Program-made: the position numbers and the translations under genes | Shown here: piece by piece, positions 16,259 to 29,363 of the stretch | Layout: each line of letters starts with the position of its first letter | How positions within the stretch are numbered: the stretch's first letter is position 1 | NCBI GenBank assembly: GCA_030063045.1 | Contig: JAQSEB010000021.1 | Span: 620,001-684,000, forward strand | DNA: 64,000 nt | Reading direction: 5' to 3' | Source: Pratylenchus scribneri | Lineage: Eukaryota; Nematoda; Chromadorea; Rhabditida; Pratylenchidae | Notes under the pieces: generated by a model | Database searches by the model: none | What the model saw: the letters and a program-made list of their open reading frames with translations, nothing else | Told to the model about the DNA's origin: nothing

Positions 16259-16630
16259 TCTTTCTGTAGAGTATTTTAATATCAAAATGATTGAACAAAA
16301 AATTGGCCAGAAATTTATGGCCAAAAACAAAAAATATAACAAATTTTATACAATTTTTCGATAAATTTCTCATTAAGGTAAATAAATTTTCCCTTATCGT
16401 AAATTGGCTACATTTAAGACCGAAAGCCAGAAATAAATTGCATCGTCATCAAAAGAGAATAATTAATTTTCTGGTCAAAAAGATTGAGGGAATAAAATTT
16501 AATTTGATAAGAAATATTTCCAAAACGGAAAAATCGGCCAAAATTGGGCGGTTTTCCTTTTTTTGGCCATAACATTTTGTGATCATTTTGTTTGTTCAAT
16601 CATTTTAATATTAAAATGCTCTAAAGAAAG
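16259..16630. repeat. Palindromic MITE upstream of rhr
   Basis: Arms start CTCTTTCTGTAGAGTATTTT and end AAAATGCTCTAAAGAAAGAG. They continue through aatgattgaacaaa / tttgttcaatcatt and tggccagaaatttatggcc-type sequence. Confidence 0.7.
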
Positions 16631-17079
16631 AGATTAATTAATTCAATGGCTGAAAAATTTATGCAAAAGCCTCATAGTTTGCTAAGATATATTTGCCATT
16701 TTGATAAATTCGGTTGCGCAAATTTGAATAGAGAGTGAAATGCCATAAAATAAACGAAATTAGAACCAACAAGATGCGATTGATCCTGTTCAAATGATCT
16801 TCATGAACCCGAAAATTTATATGATTTCTAAATTTTATATCAATAAGTATTTATTAAATAAGTGAAATTCGAAGCAAATAAATGTGCCATCCCCATCAAC
16901 TATCAATCCATAATTATTATTTCGACTCATTCCATGTCATTTTTATTCTAAAGATCTATTCAAATTTTTATTATAAATCCGAAAAATTTTACAATATTTA
17001 CAAAAATTTATAATTTAGAAATATCAACGAATTAAACAAGCAAACAAATAAAAAATTAAACTTTAATTAATCCGCCAAA

Positions 17080-20000
17080 ATGGCCACATTTTCCACCTAC
17101 CTCACCGAAGGATTGGTGCTCATTTCGCCTGCAATTTTCCTACTTGTCCTACTTCTTATGGTAAAGTGGAATCTATATAAAATTTTTCTTTTATATTGAA
17201 AATTAAAAATTAGTAAGCAAAAAAAGAAAAAAAATTTACAAAAATATTAAATATTTATTTGTCCAACTGCAGGCCACCGTCAAATTGCCCCACAATCAAT
17301 TCGCCGTCCTTTTGGGCATTTCCCAACTGTTTTTCCTCATTCTCTTCGGCTTCTATTCCCAACATGATCCAAATGCGATGCCTTCGACCGTCCCATTGGG
17401 CTCGGTGGCCGCACAAAATGCACATCAAAAATATTCCGGTTATATTTTAAAATTATAGAAAAAATCAAAATTATACCCATTTAAAATTCCAAAAAAATTT
17501 TAACTTCTATAATACAAATTATTTTACTTCTTTTTGGAAGAAAAAATGTTAAAAGTCGAAAAAAATTATTCGACCCTGGCAGGACTCGAACCTGCAATCC
17601 CCGGCTTCGTAGGCCGATGCCTTATCCAATTGGGCCACAGGGCCAGTGAGAGAGCTCCTTTCAAAAAAATAGAAAAGGGAAGAAGGGAAAAAAGGACCAT
17701 TCGTTTTTCCTCTCATTTCTCCCTTTCAAACATTTTAATGTCAAAAATATAAAGTGATGGACAAAAAATAAAAGATACAATTAAATCCTAAATAGAAATT
17801 AGGTTCAATCTCTTCTGACTATGAAGAATCATTTAAAAATAATTTTAGCATTTTTTAAATTTATCGCCCCTAAAAATAATAACTAAATTTATTAAATTTT
17901 TTCCTCAAAATTAATTCATCCTAATTCCTAATAAATGGAGAATATTTATATTCTTATTAAAATAAATTCATAATGCGCTGAGAAGGAATTTTTCAAAAAA
18001 TAAACATTAAATTAAATAAATACATTTTGGTCAATTAATTTTTACTTAATTAATTTTTCTCCACAAAATTGAAGAAAATAAATAATTCTATTTTATCACT
18101 TTTGTGCAGATTTCCAAGATTTGCATGCAATTTTGCTTGTCGGTTTCGGCTTTTTGGTCGCTTTTCTGCGCCGTTATGCCTTTGGCTCATTCACAATGTC
18201 AATGATGGTCACCGCATTCACATTGGAATTGGCTGTGAATTTGCATTAATTAATTGTTTATATCTTAATTTTTAAAACAGTTGCTTGTTCGCGGCTTTCT
18301 CACCGATGAATTCGCTCTTTATGGAAAATTCTATGTGAATTTGCAAAAGTAATCATTTTATTTTACAATTTTAAGAGTTATTTATCGGTTATCTGTGTGC
18401 AGATTTTTTCCTCCCAAAATTGCCTTCGATCACCCCCAAAGGTCAACCCAAAAATCACCTAAAATCATGTTTTTTCATGATTTTAGACAAACAAATATGA
18501 ATAATAGAATCTCAAAATAAAATTTCAAATCTGAGTACAGATAACCGATAAGTACCTTTAAAATGAATAATCGATTAAATTAATTAAAAATATTTATTCG
18601 AATGAATTCATCCAAAAATTATAATAAAAATAATTAAAATTTTAAATAACTTTTAATAAATTAATTTAAAATATCTTATTTTTTGTTTCTAAATTAAAGT
18701 ATGATCAATGCTGATTATACAGCCGCTGTTGTGTTGATTTCCTTTGGGGCACTTTGTGGTAAACTCTCACCGATGCAATATTTGCTGATGGCATTGATTG
18801 AAGCACCATTTTCGGTTAATTTAACAATTTAAAATATTTTGAAAATATTTTAAAAAATAATACAGATTTTCAACGAATACATTGTGGTGAAGCTGTTGGG
18901 CGTCCAAGACTTGGGCGGTTCCATGATTGTCCATGTTTTTGGTGCTGTATTTGGATTAATCGCTGGGCGTGTCCTCTTCACAAAAACATGGCGCGACAGT
19001 GAACATTTGGGCAGCATTTATCATTCCGACATGTTCACATTCATCGGTTAATTAATTTATTATTTTACTTTTTAATTATAATAATTTTGAAAAATTTTCC
19101 AAATTTTTTTTTATATTTACATTCCTTTTTTCTCTAAATTAAATAAATTTGCGAATTTCTCAACAAGCCAGAAATTGCCTCTGAATTTTTCCTAGGCTTT
19201 TTATTCCTAATTTCTCAATTTTCCAATCAAATAAAACAAATTCTTTTTCGATTCAAGTCATACTAATTATTATTCAGGGCTTTATAATAGTGTCAGTTTG
19301 CTAAGAAACTAATATTTATTTAAATATGATTCAATTAGGAAAATTCGGAATTCCTTATTTATAATTTCTATTATTTTTCTTCACAGGCGCCGGTTTCCTC
19401 TGGGTATTTTGGCCTTCATTCAATGCGGCCAATGCATTTGGGCTGGATGCTCGCAATCGGGCCATTGTTAACACATATACTGCGTTGATTGGCAGCACAA
19501 TAGCCGCTTTTATTGCCTCATCATTCTTCAATAAAAATGAGGCAAAAATTCAATTTTACAAATAATAAATAAAATTATAATACTTAATTCGAAAATAAGG
19601 AAGATAAATTAACGATGCAAAATTAAAATAAAAACAATTTTTATTATAATTTTTACTAATGAGATTTTTAACCATCAATTTTTGCAGTGAAAAATTGACA
19701 TTTTTGTAGCTATATCGAAAATTAGCTTCGACACCTAGCAAGATTCACATTCAAAGACAAAAAAAAATCAATAATAAAAAGAGAGTAGATAGTTATTTAC
19801 TTAATAAAGTGTCGTTTTTAAAATCCGGTTTACTTTTTTTGAAAAATATCGGTTTTATTGTTTGCTGTTTCTCCTATTTTCGTTTTTACCCAAACGCAAT
19901 TTCGGTATTAAATAGTATGGAATTTCTCAACCCGAAACTGTTCATGATTTACTCTAATAAAGAGCTTAAAATAAATAAAATTAATTAAAAACAAAATCAA

Positions 20001-21744
20001 AAATTGTACGAAATAAAGAAAATTCGATTCAAAAAATTCTTAAATTTAAATAAAACTTATAATAGCCGATTTATACTAGTAATTTAGAAAATTGCAAATA
20101 TGAATGCTAAATTTAAAAGCATAAAAATTCGCATTTCCCTCTATTCAAATTTCTATCAAATTTTTTCTTCAGAAATTCACAATTCGCCATTTGGTCAATG
20201 CCCCATTGGCTGGCGGTGTGGCAATGGGCGCTTGTGCCAACATTTTGTTGGCCCCATTCGATGCACTCATTGTTGGTGTTATTTCGGGCACTCTTTGTGT
20301 TTGTGGCTTCATTTTCATTTCGGTTTGTCGCATTTTTATAAAATAATTTTTGAAACAATTTTTAGCCACTTCTGGAGAAGAAAGCTGGCTTCTATGACAC
20401 TCGGGGTGTTGGCTATTTGCATGCTGTACCGGGTTAATTTTTTATAATTAACGAAAAAATTTAAAATTGATTTTTAAAATTTATTAAAATATTTTTCCTA
20501 AAATTTTGATCAGCAAATAATTATATTCCTTGATTTTTTAATTTTTAAATTAAATAATAGTTTAAATAAATTTAAAATTTTTAATATTTATATTTTTTTT
20601 TCTCTGTCATTAAAATTTAAAATTTAATTAAATTAAATTTATAAAATAATTAATTAATAATAAAATTTCCAGGCATTGTTGGCGTTTTGGCCAGTGCCGT
20701 TGCCATGGTCTGCTATAAAAATAATGCATATCCGGACAAGTAATTCACCAACATTTTAATTTTTATTCACTTACCATTTTCAAGTGCTCGAATCATTCCC
20801 TCGGGTCGTAGCCAAATGCAGCAAGCCCTTTTCCAATTGGTCGGATTGGGAATCACTCTGCTCATTGCAACGGTGGTCGGCGCCATTACTGGTGGAATAT
20901 TTTAATTTATTTATTCGAATTAATTACAATTAAATTTATAAATAAGCAATTTAATTTTTTGATAGAGTTCTGCAATATCTGACATAGCTATTAAATTGAA
21001 TTTTTGGGCATTTAGTTCCTCTTTATATTTATGAGAAATAAAAAAAATGTCACGGCTAAAAATGCTAATTTTTTGAAAAGAAGTCTAATTATAGGTAAAA
21101 AATCATTATATAATTTTTTGGCATTATTTTTTTATTTCTTAAAATTTTTAATGGAGCGAAATTTTATTTTTAGAATATTTTATTTTTCATGTAATTGTGT
21201 CTTAGGATTTTGTAAATTATTATTAAGGAATATTTTCCTTTTTTTGTCAGATAAATTATTTATTACATTTATTCTGATTTAAAATTTATTCGAAAATAAT
21301 TTTTAAAATTTATTTAAAAATGTGAAATGAAAAAAAAAGAAATCAAAAAAATATATTATTTTTTCATACAGGCTTGATCCTGAAAATCAAATTGTTGACC
21401 CATGTCCGCGAAAAGGAAGTGTATTGTGATGCGGACTTTTTTGATGTCCCAGAGGACTATGATTTCACGAGCCGAGTAAATTATAATTTTATTTAATTTT
21501 TAACTGTAATTTATAAGGTCACCTCCCACATTGATCATGTCGAGTTGACCGAGACAAAGGTAAATTAAAATAAATTTGAATAAAAATTATTTTAATAAAA
21601 TTAATTAATAAATTAATTAATTTCAAAATTGAGAATTAAATTATATATGTTAATATTTTTTAGAATAATTATAAAAATTTTAAAATCAAATTTTTAAAGA
21701 CAACAGAGCACATGAAATTGATGCCTGGCAAAGAAATGCACTGA
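17080..21744 (+). CDS. rhr: Rh-type ammonium/CO2 channel (Amt/Rh superfamily)
   Basis: Fourteen exons join in phase to 490 residues: 17080-17160, 17273-17438, 18110-18234, 18281-18348, 18700-18814, 18866-19046, 19387-19541, 20173-20322, 20366-20432, 20673-20739, 20785-20891, 21372-21475, 21518-21559 and 21700-21744. Diagnostic stretches are [56 protein letters not shown] and YLHAVPGIVG. The two pore histidines (about 208 and 366) are both present. These are multi-spanning membrane proteins forming trimers that pass NH3. The hydrophilic C-terminal tail (about 50 residues) is acidic. The intron after exon 7 begins GC rather than GT, yet the junction restores frame and family alignment (FFNKNE|KFTIRHL). 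Length is normal for the family. Confidence 0.93.
17571..17644 (-). tRNA. tRNA-Arg (ACG), antisense in rhr intron 2
   Basis: The - strand folds as a full cloverleaf. The acceptor stem GGCCCTG pairs with CAGGGTC (one G-T). The anticodon arm is TCGGC CTACGAA GCCGG with anticodon ACG, and the T arm is GCAGG TTCGAGT CCTGC. No intron is seen. A run of seven T follows the 3' end on the - strand, fitting a Pol III terminator. Confidence 0.92.
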
Positions 21745-22347
21745 GTATTTTATATTATTGAATTAATTTTTCCCAATTATTATTATTTCAAAAAAATTCC
21801 AACTCGAATTGTCAAATTTCCAATGACAATTTTTCCATTTTAATTTAATCCATTTTCCCATCATCTAATTAATTTTAACCCTTTACTTAAAATATGTATT
21901 ATATTAATCCACTTGCCAGAATATTTTAATAAAATGCCTCTCGCTTCTACAATTTTTATTCATTTATAAAAAATACATTTTGAAATGATTAAATTATGTA
22001 AATCATCAAATTTAAGCAACATTTAAATACAAATTTTGTTGAAAATTGTAAAGGTTAAAGAAATAATAAAATTAAATTAAGTCGAACAAAATTAGAAAAT
22101 TCAAGCGAAATTTTATGGTCAGGATAAGAAATTAAATCTCGAATTATTTTCGGATTGTAGAATATTTTAATTCATCAAATGGTTACATGCTCATTAAATG
22201 AAATAAAGTTGTTGAGATTGATTTAATGTAAATGAAGAAGTATCAAAATTAAGTAAATTGATAATGAAGAATTTATATAGATGAAATTGGAAAATTTAAT
22301 TTTAGATCAATTGTGCTTGATTTTTCTCTTCATTTTATCATTTCCCA

Positions 22348-25169
22348 TTATTGAAGGGCACATTCGAATTCTTTGAATTGGCAATTATCCTTGTCAAATT
22401 TAACGCGAACCGATTCGCCAGCATAGTATAAATAGATGGCCGGGTAAAGTTGGCAGTTGGCAAATTTTGGCGGTATTTCAACCTTACCTGAATTTAAATT
22501 ATTTATAATTCTTAAATTTTGAAAAATTCAAAAATTTTTCAAAAAATATTTTTTTAATTAATGAATTTTGAAATATTTTTAATTCTTAAATTTTGAAAAT
22601 TTTTTATTCTTAAATTTTGTAAATATCTTTTACCCAATAATTCGCCATTGCAAGTGGCAAAGCATTCCATTTTTGAATTCGGGTAATAGATAAGCCCAAT
22701 GCCCACCACATCCCCTTTCTTGAACCATTCAATTGTTTTTCCAAATTCCTTCAAGGATCCACCAATATAAATTCCTCCTTTGTGCCCAATTCCAATTGAA
22801 TTTGCATTTACATCGCCGAACCCTTTGCCTTCTATTTCTAATTGAAATTGCTGATCGCAAAATCCAATGCAGTTAGACCTTAATAATGAAAAAATTATTA
22901 GTTAATTATTGATTATCAATAGAGAGCGAATTTATCTTAACATAAAATTAGTAGAATATTAATATAAATGGCAAAATATAATCAAAATATTGAAGAAATT
23001 TAATATCATAATTTTTTCAAAAATTCATAAAATTTTTCTTTTTCTCACTAGCTAATATTTTATTAAATTTTTGAAGTTAAAATTCCATTCAATCATTTCA
23101 GTAATGAAATTTTTTACAGTTATCAAAAAAATATTAAAAAAATTTCAAAATTTTGAAAAAAAATATAAGAAAATTTCCAAAAATGCTAAAAGTATTGAGA
23201 AAAATTTCCTAAAATAAAATTTTAGAAAATATTAAAAAAATTATAATAATTTTTAAAAATTCTAAAATTTAGTAAATTTTTCAAAAATCTTAAAAAAAAA
23301 ATGTCTAATTATTGATATAAAATTTCTAAAAATTCTAAAAATATTAACATAAATTTTGATAGAAAAAATGGCAAAATATTGATATAAAAATTCATTCAAA
23401 TCGATAAAAATAAAAAACATTAATAAAAACAATGTTTTTCATTGGTTTGAAGCTTTTTAAGTTCCCAAAAAATATTGATATCATTAAAAATCCGATCATT
23501 AATACGGCTTATGAGAAAATTATCTTTTTTTATTTTTTTCCAATTTTAATTATTTTAAAATTTTATAAAATAAAATTAATTTACCCATCTGGCTTGTTGA
23601 GGATTTCCATTTCAAAGTAGAAAGCAAATGTCGGTTTTTTGATGATGCTTCTCAAATTTTCGAGTGTTTGAATTGGCCAATTAGCTCGAATGCATTTCCA
23701 TGCTAAAAAAAATTTAATATTTTTAATGGTTTAATTTTTACTGTAATTTGGTCCAGAATAATTTGTTACAAGTCCACCCTCGCTTGATTTCTGTCCAAAT
23801 TTTTTTGCACCAATTTTGAATGCATTCCAATCATATTTGACCCATTCAATTCCGTCAATTTTTTCGGTCAATTTGGTCATCTAGAATTTTGCAAAAATTA
23901 TATTCAATAATTGCTTTTTTTCATCAAAATAATGAAAAATTTTCAAAAAATGAGGAAAAATTTTAGGCAGAATAGAAAATTTGAATCTATCTTTAATTCA
24001 ATAGATTCGTACGAAAATAAAAATTTTATTTGAAGGATGATTTTGAATTTGAAATCTTTTACTTTTTGATTTTTTTAATATCAAAAAATTTATTAATAGG
24101 AATTCGATAGACTCTAATTTTAACAATTTTTGATTTTTTTTTCAAAAATTTAATAAATAAAAAAATTTAAAAAAGAGCGAAGAAAAAATAAAAGAAATCG
24201 AATTCAATTTTGTAAAAACATTTTTAGAATGTTCAATTTTTAGTAAAAAAAATTTCGTCTAAAAGGAAAAATTTTTTAATTGAATGTCAGCCAGCTTAAA
24301 ATTGACTAATTTTACCTCTCCAATTTGGCCTTGCATTTCGCGCATCTTTTCCTTCAATTTTTCTTCTTCTTCCTTCAGTCCAGCAATTATCCCCTCCAAT
24401 TCGGCATTCTTCCCATCGATTCCATTCTTCAATCCATTGAATGCTGTCTCAAATTCTTCAATTTTACGACCATTTTCAAGAATTTTCCCTTCCATCATTT
24501 CGGCATTCTTCCCACAAATGTTTGCAATTAATTCGTCAAATTCACTCAATTTGCGACCATTTTCTTCCTTCAATTCCTCAAACGCGCGATTCTCTTTTTG
24601 TTTTGCCATTTTCAATTCTTCAATTGCCTTCTTCATTTCTTCCATTTCACGACCTTTTTCTTCATTTTCATCCTTTAATTCATAAACCATATCAATCAAT
24701 TGGATAACGATTCCATTTGTCTTCTTTAATTCCTCAAATGCCTGCACAATTTTGGCCATTCCGTTGGCATTTTCCATCTTCATTTCTTCCATTTCTTTGT
24801 CTTTTTCTTCATTTGCCTTTTTCAATTCTTCAAATGCCTTCATCATTTTGGCCATTCCATCTTTCAATTCCACATTTTCTTTGCTAATTCCATCTATTTT
24901 AATTTCCATTTTGCCAAATTTCTCTCCCATTTGCCAAATCATTTGCACCATTCCAGATTGACCCACATTGTTTGAACCCTTTGAATTTTTCTTTATCATA
25001 TTCTTTATTTAAAATAATTGTTAAATTTTTTTATCAAAAAATTTACCTCCAATTTGCGAATTTTTTCAACCATTTCCTTTGGGTCCATTCCAATAGAAGA
25101 CGAAACATCCGAAAAATTGGATTCATTCAGCTCATCCTCAACAATAAATTCACTGTTATTTGGATCCAT
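22348..25169 (-). CDS. S1: coiled-coil + SPRY domain protein, intact
   Basis: Six exons in coding order: 25169-25047, 25002-24316, 23880-23742, 23702-23585, 22878-22634 and 22487-22348 (TAA); 483 residues. Exon 1 is a 41-residue acidic cap starting MDPNNSEFIVEDELNESNF. Exon 2 (229 residues) is a long charged coiled coil of EELKKAN/EEMK-type repeats. Exons 3-6 form a B30.2/SPRY domain with IEWVKYDWNAFK, SIGIGHKGGIYI, SKMECFATCNGELLG and VRVKFDKDNCQFKEF. There is no signal peptide, so it is probably cytosolic and binds protein partners. Its 3' end lies about 600 bp from the rhr stop, tail to tail. It is the outermost member of the - strand array. Confidence 0.85.
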
Positions 25170-25429
25170 TTTTTGTTGAAAATTTTTTGAAGAATTCAAT
25201 GAAAGTAAATGAAAATTGGTTATCTGGAATATTTTGAATTGTAGGAAAAAATGCAAAATAAAATAATAAGCTTTAAAATTTAAAAAAAACGCTAAAAATT
25301 GAGACAGGGAGCAAAAAATTTATTTCAATATACGCAAATTTTAAGGCTTTTTTTTCGGTTATATTTTTAATCGGGGCAAAGAGCAAATAATAAATTGGGA
25401 AATGAAATTAAGATTTGGTTGATTTCTTC

Positions 25430-25720
25430 TTTATTTTTTAATGTAGGTATCCACGTTCATCGGCGACAGTATTGGATTGAATAGAGAGTTTATGATACCC
25501 ATTAACCACATTATACCAATGCTCACACTGACATATTTAGAGTCATAGATGAGTGGCTTGGGAAATTGCCTCTAGCTAAAATTTGAATATTTTATTAAAG
25601 CTTGGAAAGATGAATGGAGTGAACTTTGTACTTTTTTTTTGATTGATGATGAACAAATAAAAATTACTTTATTCCCCCCTCCCACAATGCCCTCTGAATT
25701 AGTACTGATGCTGGTCTGTG
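25430..25720 (-). promoter_or_regulatory. Conserved 5' flank of S1
   Basis: The block contains the landmarks shared by all units in this array: ggcgacagtattggatt, accaatgc, gggaaattgcctc, ctaaaatttgaatatttt and gatgatgaacaaataaaaat. Conservation well upstream of the ATG suggests a promoter or simply co-duplicated DNA; the sequence cannot separate these. Confidence 0.5.
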
Positions 25721-25844
25721 GACATTTCGCTTTAAGCATATTTTTGAAAATGGCAAATAACGGACTCGATAACGACTAAATTTTTTTTTAAAATTGAAAT
25801 AATGGGAGAATGCCTCGTGGAATTTTTTTTGAGTTTTCGGAAAA

Positions 25845-25922
25845 TTTCACGAGTCCAAAATTTTTAATAATCCTACCACATTAATCATGTCTCATGTCGA
25901 GTTGATCGAGGCAAATGTAAAA
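25845..25922 (+). pseudogene. Relic of rhr exons 12-13
   Basis: The order is tttcacgag(t)c, a gap, then ccacattaatcatgt and atgtcgagttgatcgaggcaaa. Intact rhr has tttcacgagcc and, 40-odd bp on, ccacattgatcatgtcgagttgaccgag followed by acaaag. Both the exon fragments and the spacing are kept, with a small duplication (catgtctcatgt). Confidence 0.75.
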
Positions 25923-26294
25923 AATTGTATTTTTCTATTACATATAGTCCCTCTACCGTCCTAGCAGAAGCTCCTCTCCACCCCCTAAATTAAAATGAAA
26001 AAAATAAAAAATATGAATTTTTGTCTTCTTTTTGATGGTCTCTGAGAAATAAAAAGTAAAAACCCATTTCTAATAAATGCCTCTCTTGGAAAATTCGGAA
26101 AATTGCCCCAGGAAACAGAGGAAATGATTTAATAATTAAATGAAGCAACGAAGCAATGCAATTAAGCAAATTGATAATAAAGAAATCATAAAGATCAAAT
26201 TAAATAAATTCAAATTTAAAAATCATCAAAATGGTGTTAATTCTTTGTTCTCATTCCTTCCAATTTATTGCTTTTCTGTGTTCATTTCGCAATT

Positions 26295-28552
26295 TTATTG
26301 AAGGATACGTCCAAATTCCTTGAATTGGAACTTATTCTTATCAAAATTAGTACGGATTGTTTCGTTGGTGTAATACAAATTGATAGTCGGGAAAAGTTGG
26401 ATATTGGTAAATTTTGACGGGATTTCAATCTTTCCTGAATTTAAATTATTATAAAAATTTGCAACAATAATTCTAGTTTTTACCCAACAATTTGCCATTC
26501 GTTGTGACAAAACATTCCATTTTGGAATTTGGCTTGTAAATTATGCCAAGACCTATCACATCACCATTCTTGAAAATTTCATAAACATTTCCGAAATTGT
26601 TCGAGGATCCATCAATCCAAATTCCTCCTTTATTACAAATTCCAATTGAATTTTTCTCATTTCCAAGCCATTTGCCTTCCAGTGGAAATTCTTGACCACA
26701 AAATCCAATGACGATACCACTAAAAATATGAATTTGTTTATTGCTCAATTTTAATGAAGAATTAATTAATTTATTGTGTCTTTGAAATGTAAATTATTTT
26801 TACAATTTTAATTTTAAGGAATAGTGTAATTAATAAAAATAAATTAATTTAACCCATTTGGTTTGAGAATTTCTGTTTCAAAGTAGAAGGCAAATGTCGG
26901 CTTGGTGATTCCAAAATTGTTATATGTTGGAATCGGCCAATTAGCCTGAACTGAATTCCATACTAAAAAATAAAAGAATTTTACGATTTAGTGTTTTGTT
27001 TTTACTGTAATTTGGCTCAGAATGCTTTACGACAAGTCCGCCTTCGGAAATTTTTAATATCGGGCCACAATCCACTTCACTCAATTTGTAAGCATTCCAA
27101 TCATATTTGATGACCCATTCAATTCCGTCATTTTGTTCAGTGAATTTGTCCATCTGAATATGAAAATAATATATTCAATAATTGCATTTTCCCCAAAAAT
27201 GCAAGAAAAATGCAAACTTTTAAAAATAATAAGAAAAAATTGTAGGCTAATTCGAAAATTTGAATCTTTAAATTTAAGAGATTTTATAAAAATAAAAGTT
27301 TATGAATATAAAAATAATTTTGTATTTGAAAAGCTCTCCTTTTTAGATATCAGCAAATCTATTAGGAATTACAATAGTCGCTAATTTGAAAATTTTACGT
27401 TTTTTTCCCTCAGAAACCAACTAAATAATAATGATGAATAATAATAATAATATCTTTACTTTTATATTTAGTAAACTAGAACACGTAAGAAAGTGGAGGC
27501 TGAGAGTGTAAGTGAAGTGTGTAAGCAATAGTATTTGGCCCATTCAATCCCGCCAATTTGTTCATCAGTCAAATTGGCCAACTAGAATTTCGCATTTTTG
27601 AATAGGATAGTTTTTCTTATAAAAAAATCTCTCCAAAGGAATAAGCACAATTTTTGAAAAATTTATCAATTTTTTTTCAAAAATTTGTCATCCAAAAAAT
27701 ATAAAAATGAAGAAAATATGAAATTGAATTCAAATTAGTGGAAACCGACTTTTTAAAATGTTAAAATTTGAGCAAAAATATTATTAATTAAAGAAAAAAA
27801 ACTTAGTATTTTCTTTTTCAAATTAAAATGTTACCTCTCCAATTTTCCCCTGCAATTCGCGTATCTTTTCCTTCAATTTCTCTTCTTCTTCCTTTAATCC
27901 AGCAATTTTCCCTTCCATTTCGGCATACTTCCTACAAAAGTATGTAAAAAATTCGTCAATTTCCTTCAATTTTCGTCCATTTTCTTCCTTCAATTCCTCA
28001 AATTCGGGATTCTCTTCTGTTTTTGCCGTTTTTAATCCTTCAATGGCTTTCTTCATTTCTTCCATTTCTCGTTCCTTTACCATCAATTCTGCCTTTAATT
28101 CTTGAAAATCTTTCATCATTTTGGCAATTATGTCGGCATTTTCCTTCTTCATTCCTTCATTTTCTTTCTTTATTCCTTCAATTTCACGGTCTTTTTCTGC
28201 ATTTTTTGCTTTCAATCCATCCAATTCTTTTATCAATTTGGTAATTCCATCCTTTAATTCAGCATTTTCCTTGCTCATTCCATCAATTTTTAATTCCATT
28301 TTGCCAAATTTCTCTCCCATTTGCCAGAACATCATTCCCGATTGATCTCCATTGCTCAAGCCCTTTGCATTTTTCATGGCCATATCCTATTTTTAGAATA
28401 GTTTAATTTTTATTTTAATCAAATTTTACTTCCAATTTTTGAATTTTCTCGATAATTTGTTTCATATCCATTCCTCCAATGGATGAAACCGTTGTAAAAT
28501 CCGATTCATTCAGCTCATCCTCAACAATAAATCCACTGTTTTTTGGATCCAT
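26295..28552 (-). CDS. S2: coiled-coil + SPRY domain protein, intact
   Basis: Exons in coding order: 28552-28430, 28386-27835, 27153-27006, 26962-26854, 26719-26484 and 26434-26295; 435 residues. The cap is MDPKNSGFIVEDELNESDF. The coiled coil (184 residues) is shorter than in S1 and includes GIKKENEGMKKENADI. The SPRY part has IEWVIKYDWNAYKL (one extra residue versus paralogues), NSIGICNKGGIWIDGSS and NGKLLG. All intron phases equal those of S1 and of the inverted copy at the right end. Confidence 0.85.
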
Positions 28553-28799
28553 TTTTTGAAGAAATTTTTTGAAATATGATGAAAAACTTGATGAAAATTT
28601 GAAATTTCTGAAATTTTTTGAATTGATGGAAAAGGCAAATTGAAATGAATTTTAACTACAAAAATAAATAAAATGAAATCAAAGAGGGAGAATTTTGACA
28701 AAAATTAACAATTCGCAAATTCAAAGCCTACTTTTTGAGTTTGACTGATTTATACAGGCAAAAAGTAAAAAAATAATTTCAAATATTGGGAAATAAAAA

Positions 28800-29070
28800 T
28801 GAGTGTTGATTTCTCCATTCATTTTTATATAAGCAAAAGTCGTCCACCTCCATCGACGACATTGTTGGATTAAGTTTACCGATGCCCAGACTCGATACTC
28901 CCACATCCACACTGACATATTAAGGTCATAGTTCATAGATGGAATTTTGACTTGAGAAATTGCCTCAAGCTAAAATTTGAATATTTTTTTAAAGCTTGGA
29001 AAGATGAATGGAGTGAGTGAACTTTGCTTTTTTATAATTGATGATGAATGAACAAATAAAATTACTTTTT
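28800..29070 (-). promoter_or_regulatory. Conserved 5' flank of S2
   Basis: This carries the same ordered landmarks as upstream of S1 (tttatataagcaaaagtcgtcc, attgttggatta, gagaaattgcctcaagct, gatgaacaaataaaatta). No rhr relic is visible beyond it. Confidence 0.5.
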
Positions 29071-29363
29071 ATCCTCCTATAAATGCCGGCCCATGGATTA
29101 TTTTTAATTCAAAAGTGTTGGCAAAGGAAAAAAATAGCATAAAGCATCAAATTTGAGTGAATGGCTAGAATAAGCCAAATTTCACATTTATTTCAGTTGA
29201 AGAATATTTTAATTTTTCAAATGGACACATATGTTCTTTAGTGAAAGATTGTTTTAATATTTAAATGAAGTTCCAAATAAATAAGCAAATTGAAAAACTG
29301 ATATAATTATCAAATTTATGTATTTTCCTTTTCATTTTTTTTTATTTTAATATTCATTTCTCT

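Noticed and set aside
24284..24961. Long + strand frames rich in Ser/Phe/Asn opposite S1 exon 2
   Set aside because: They are the antisense of Lys/Glu-rich coiled-coil codons and recur opposite every SPRY exon 2.
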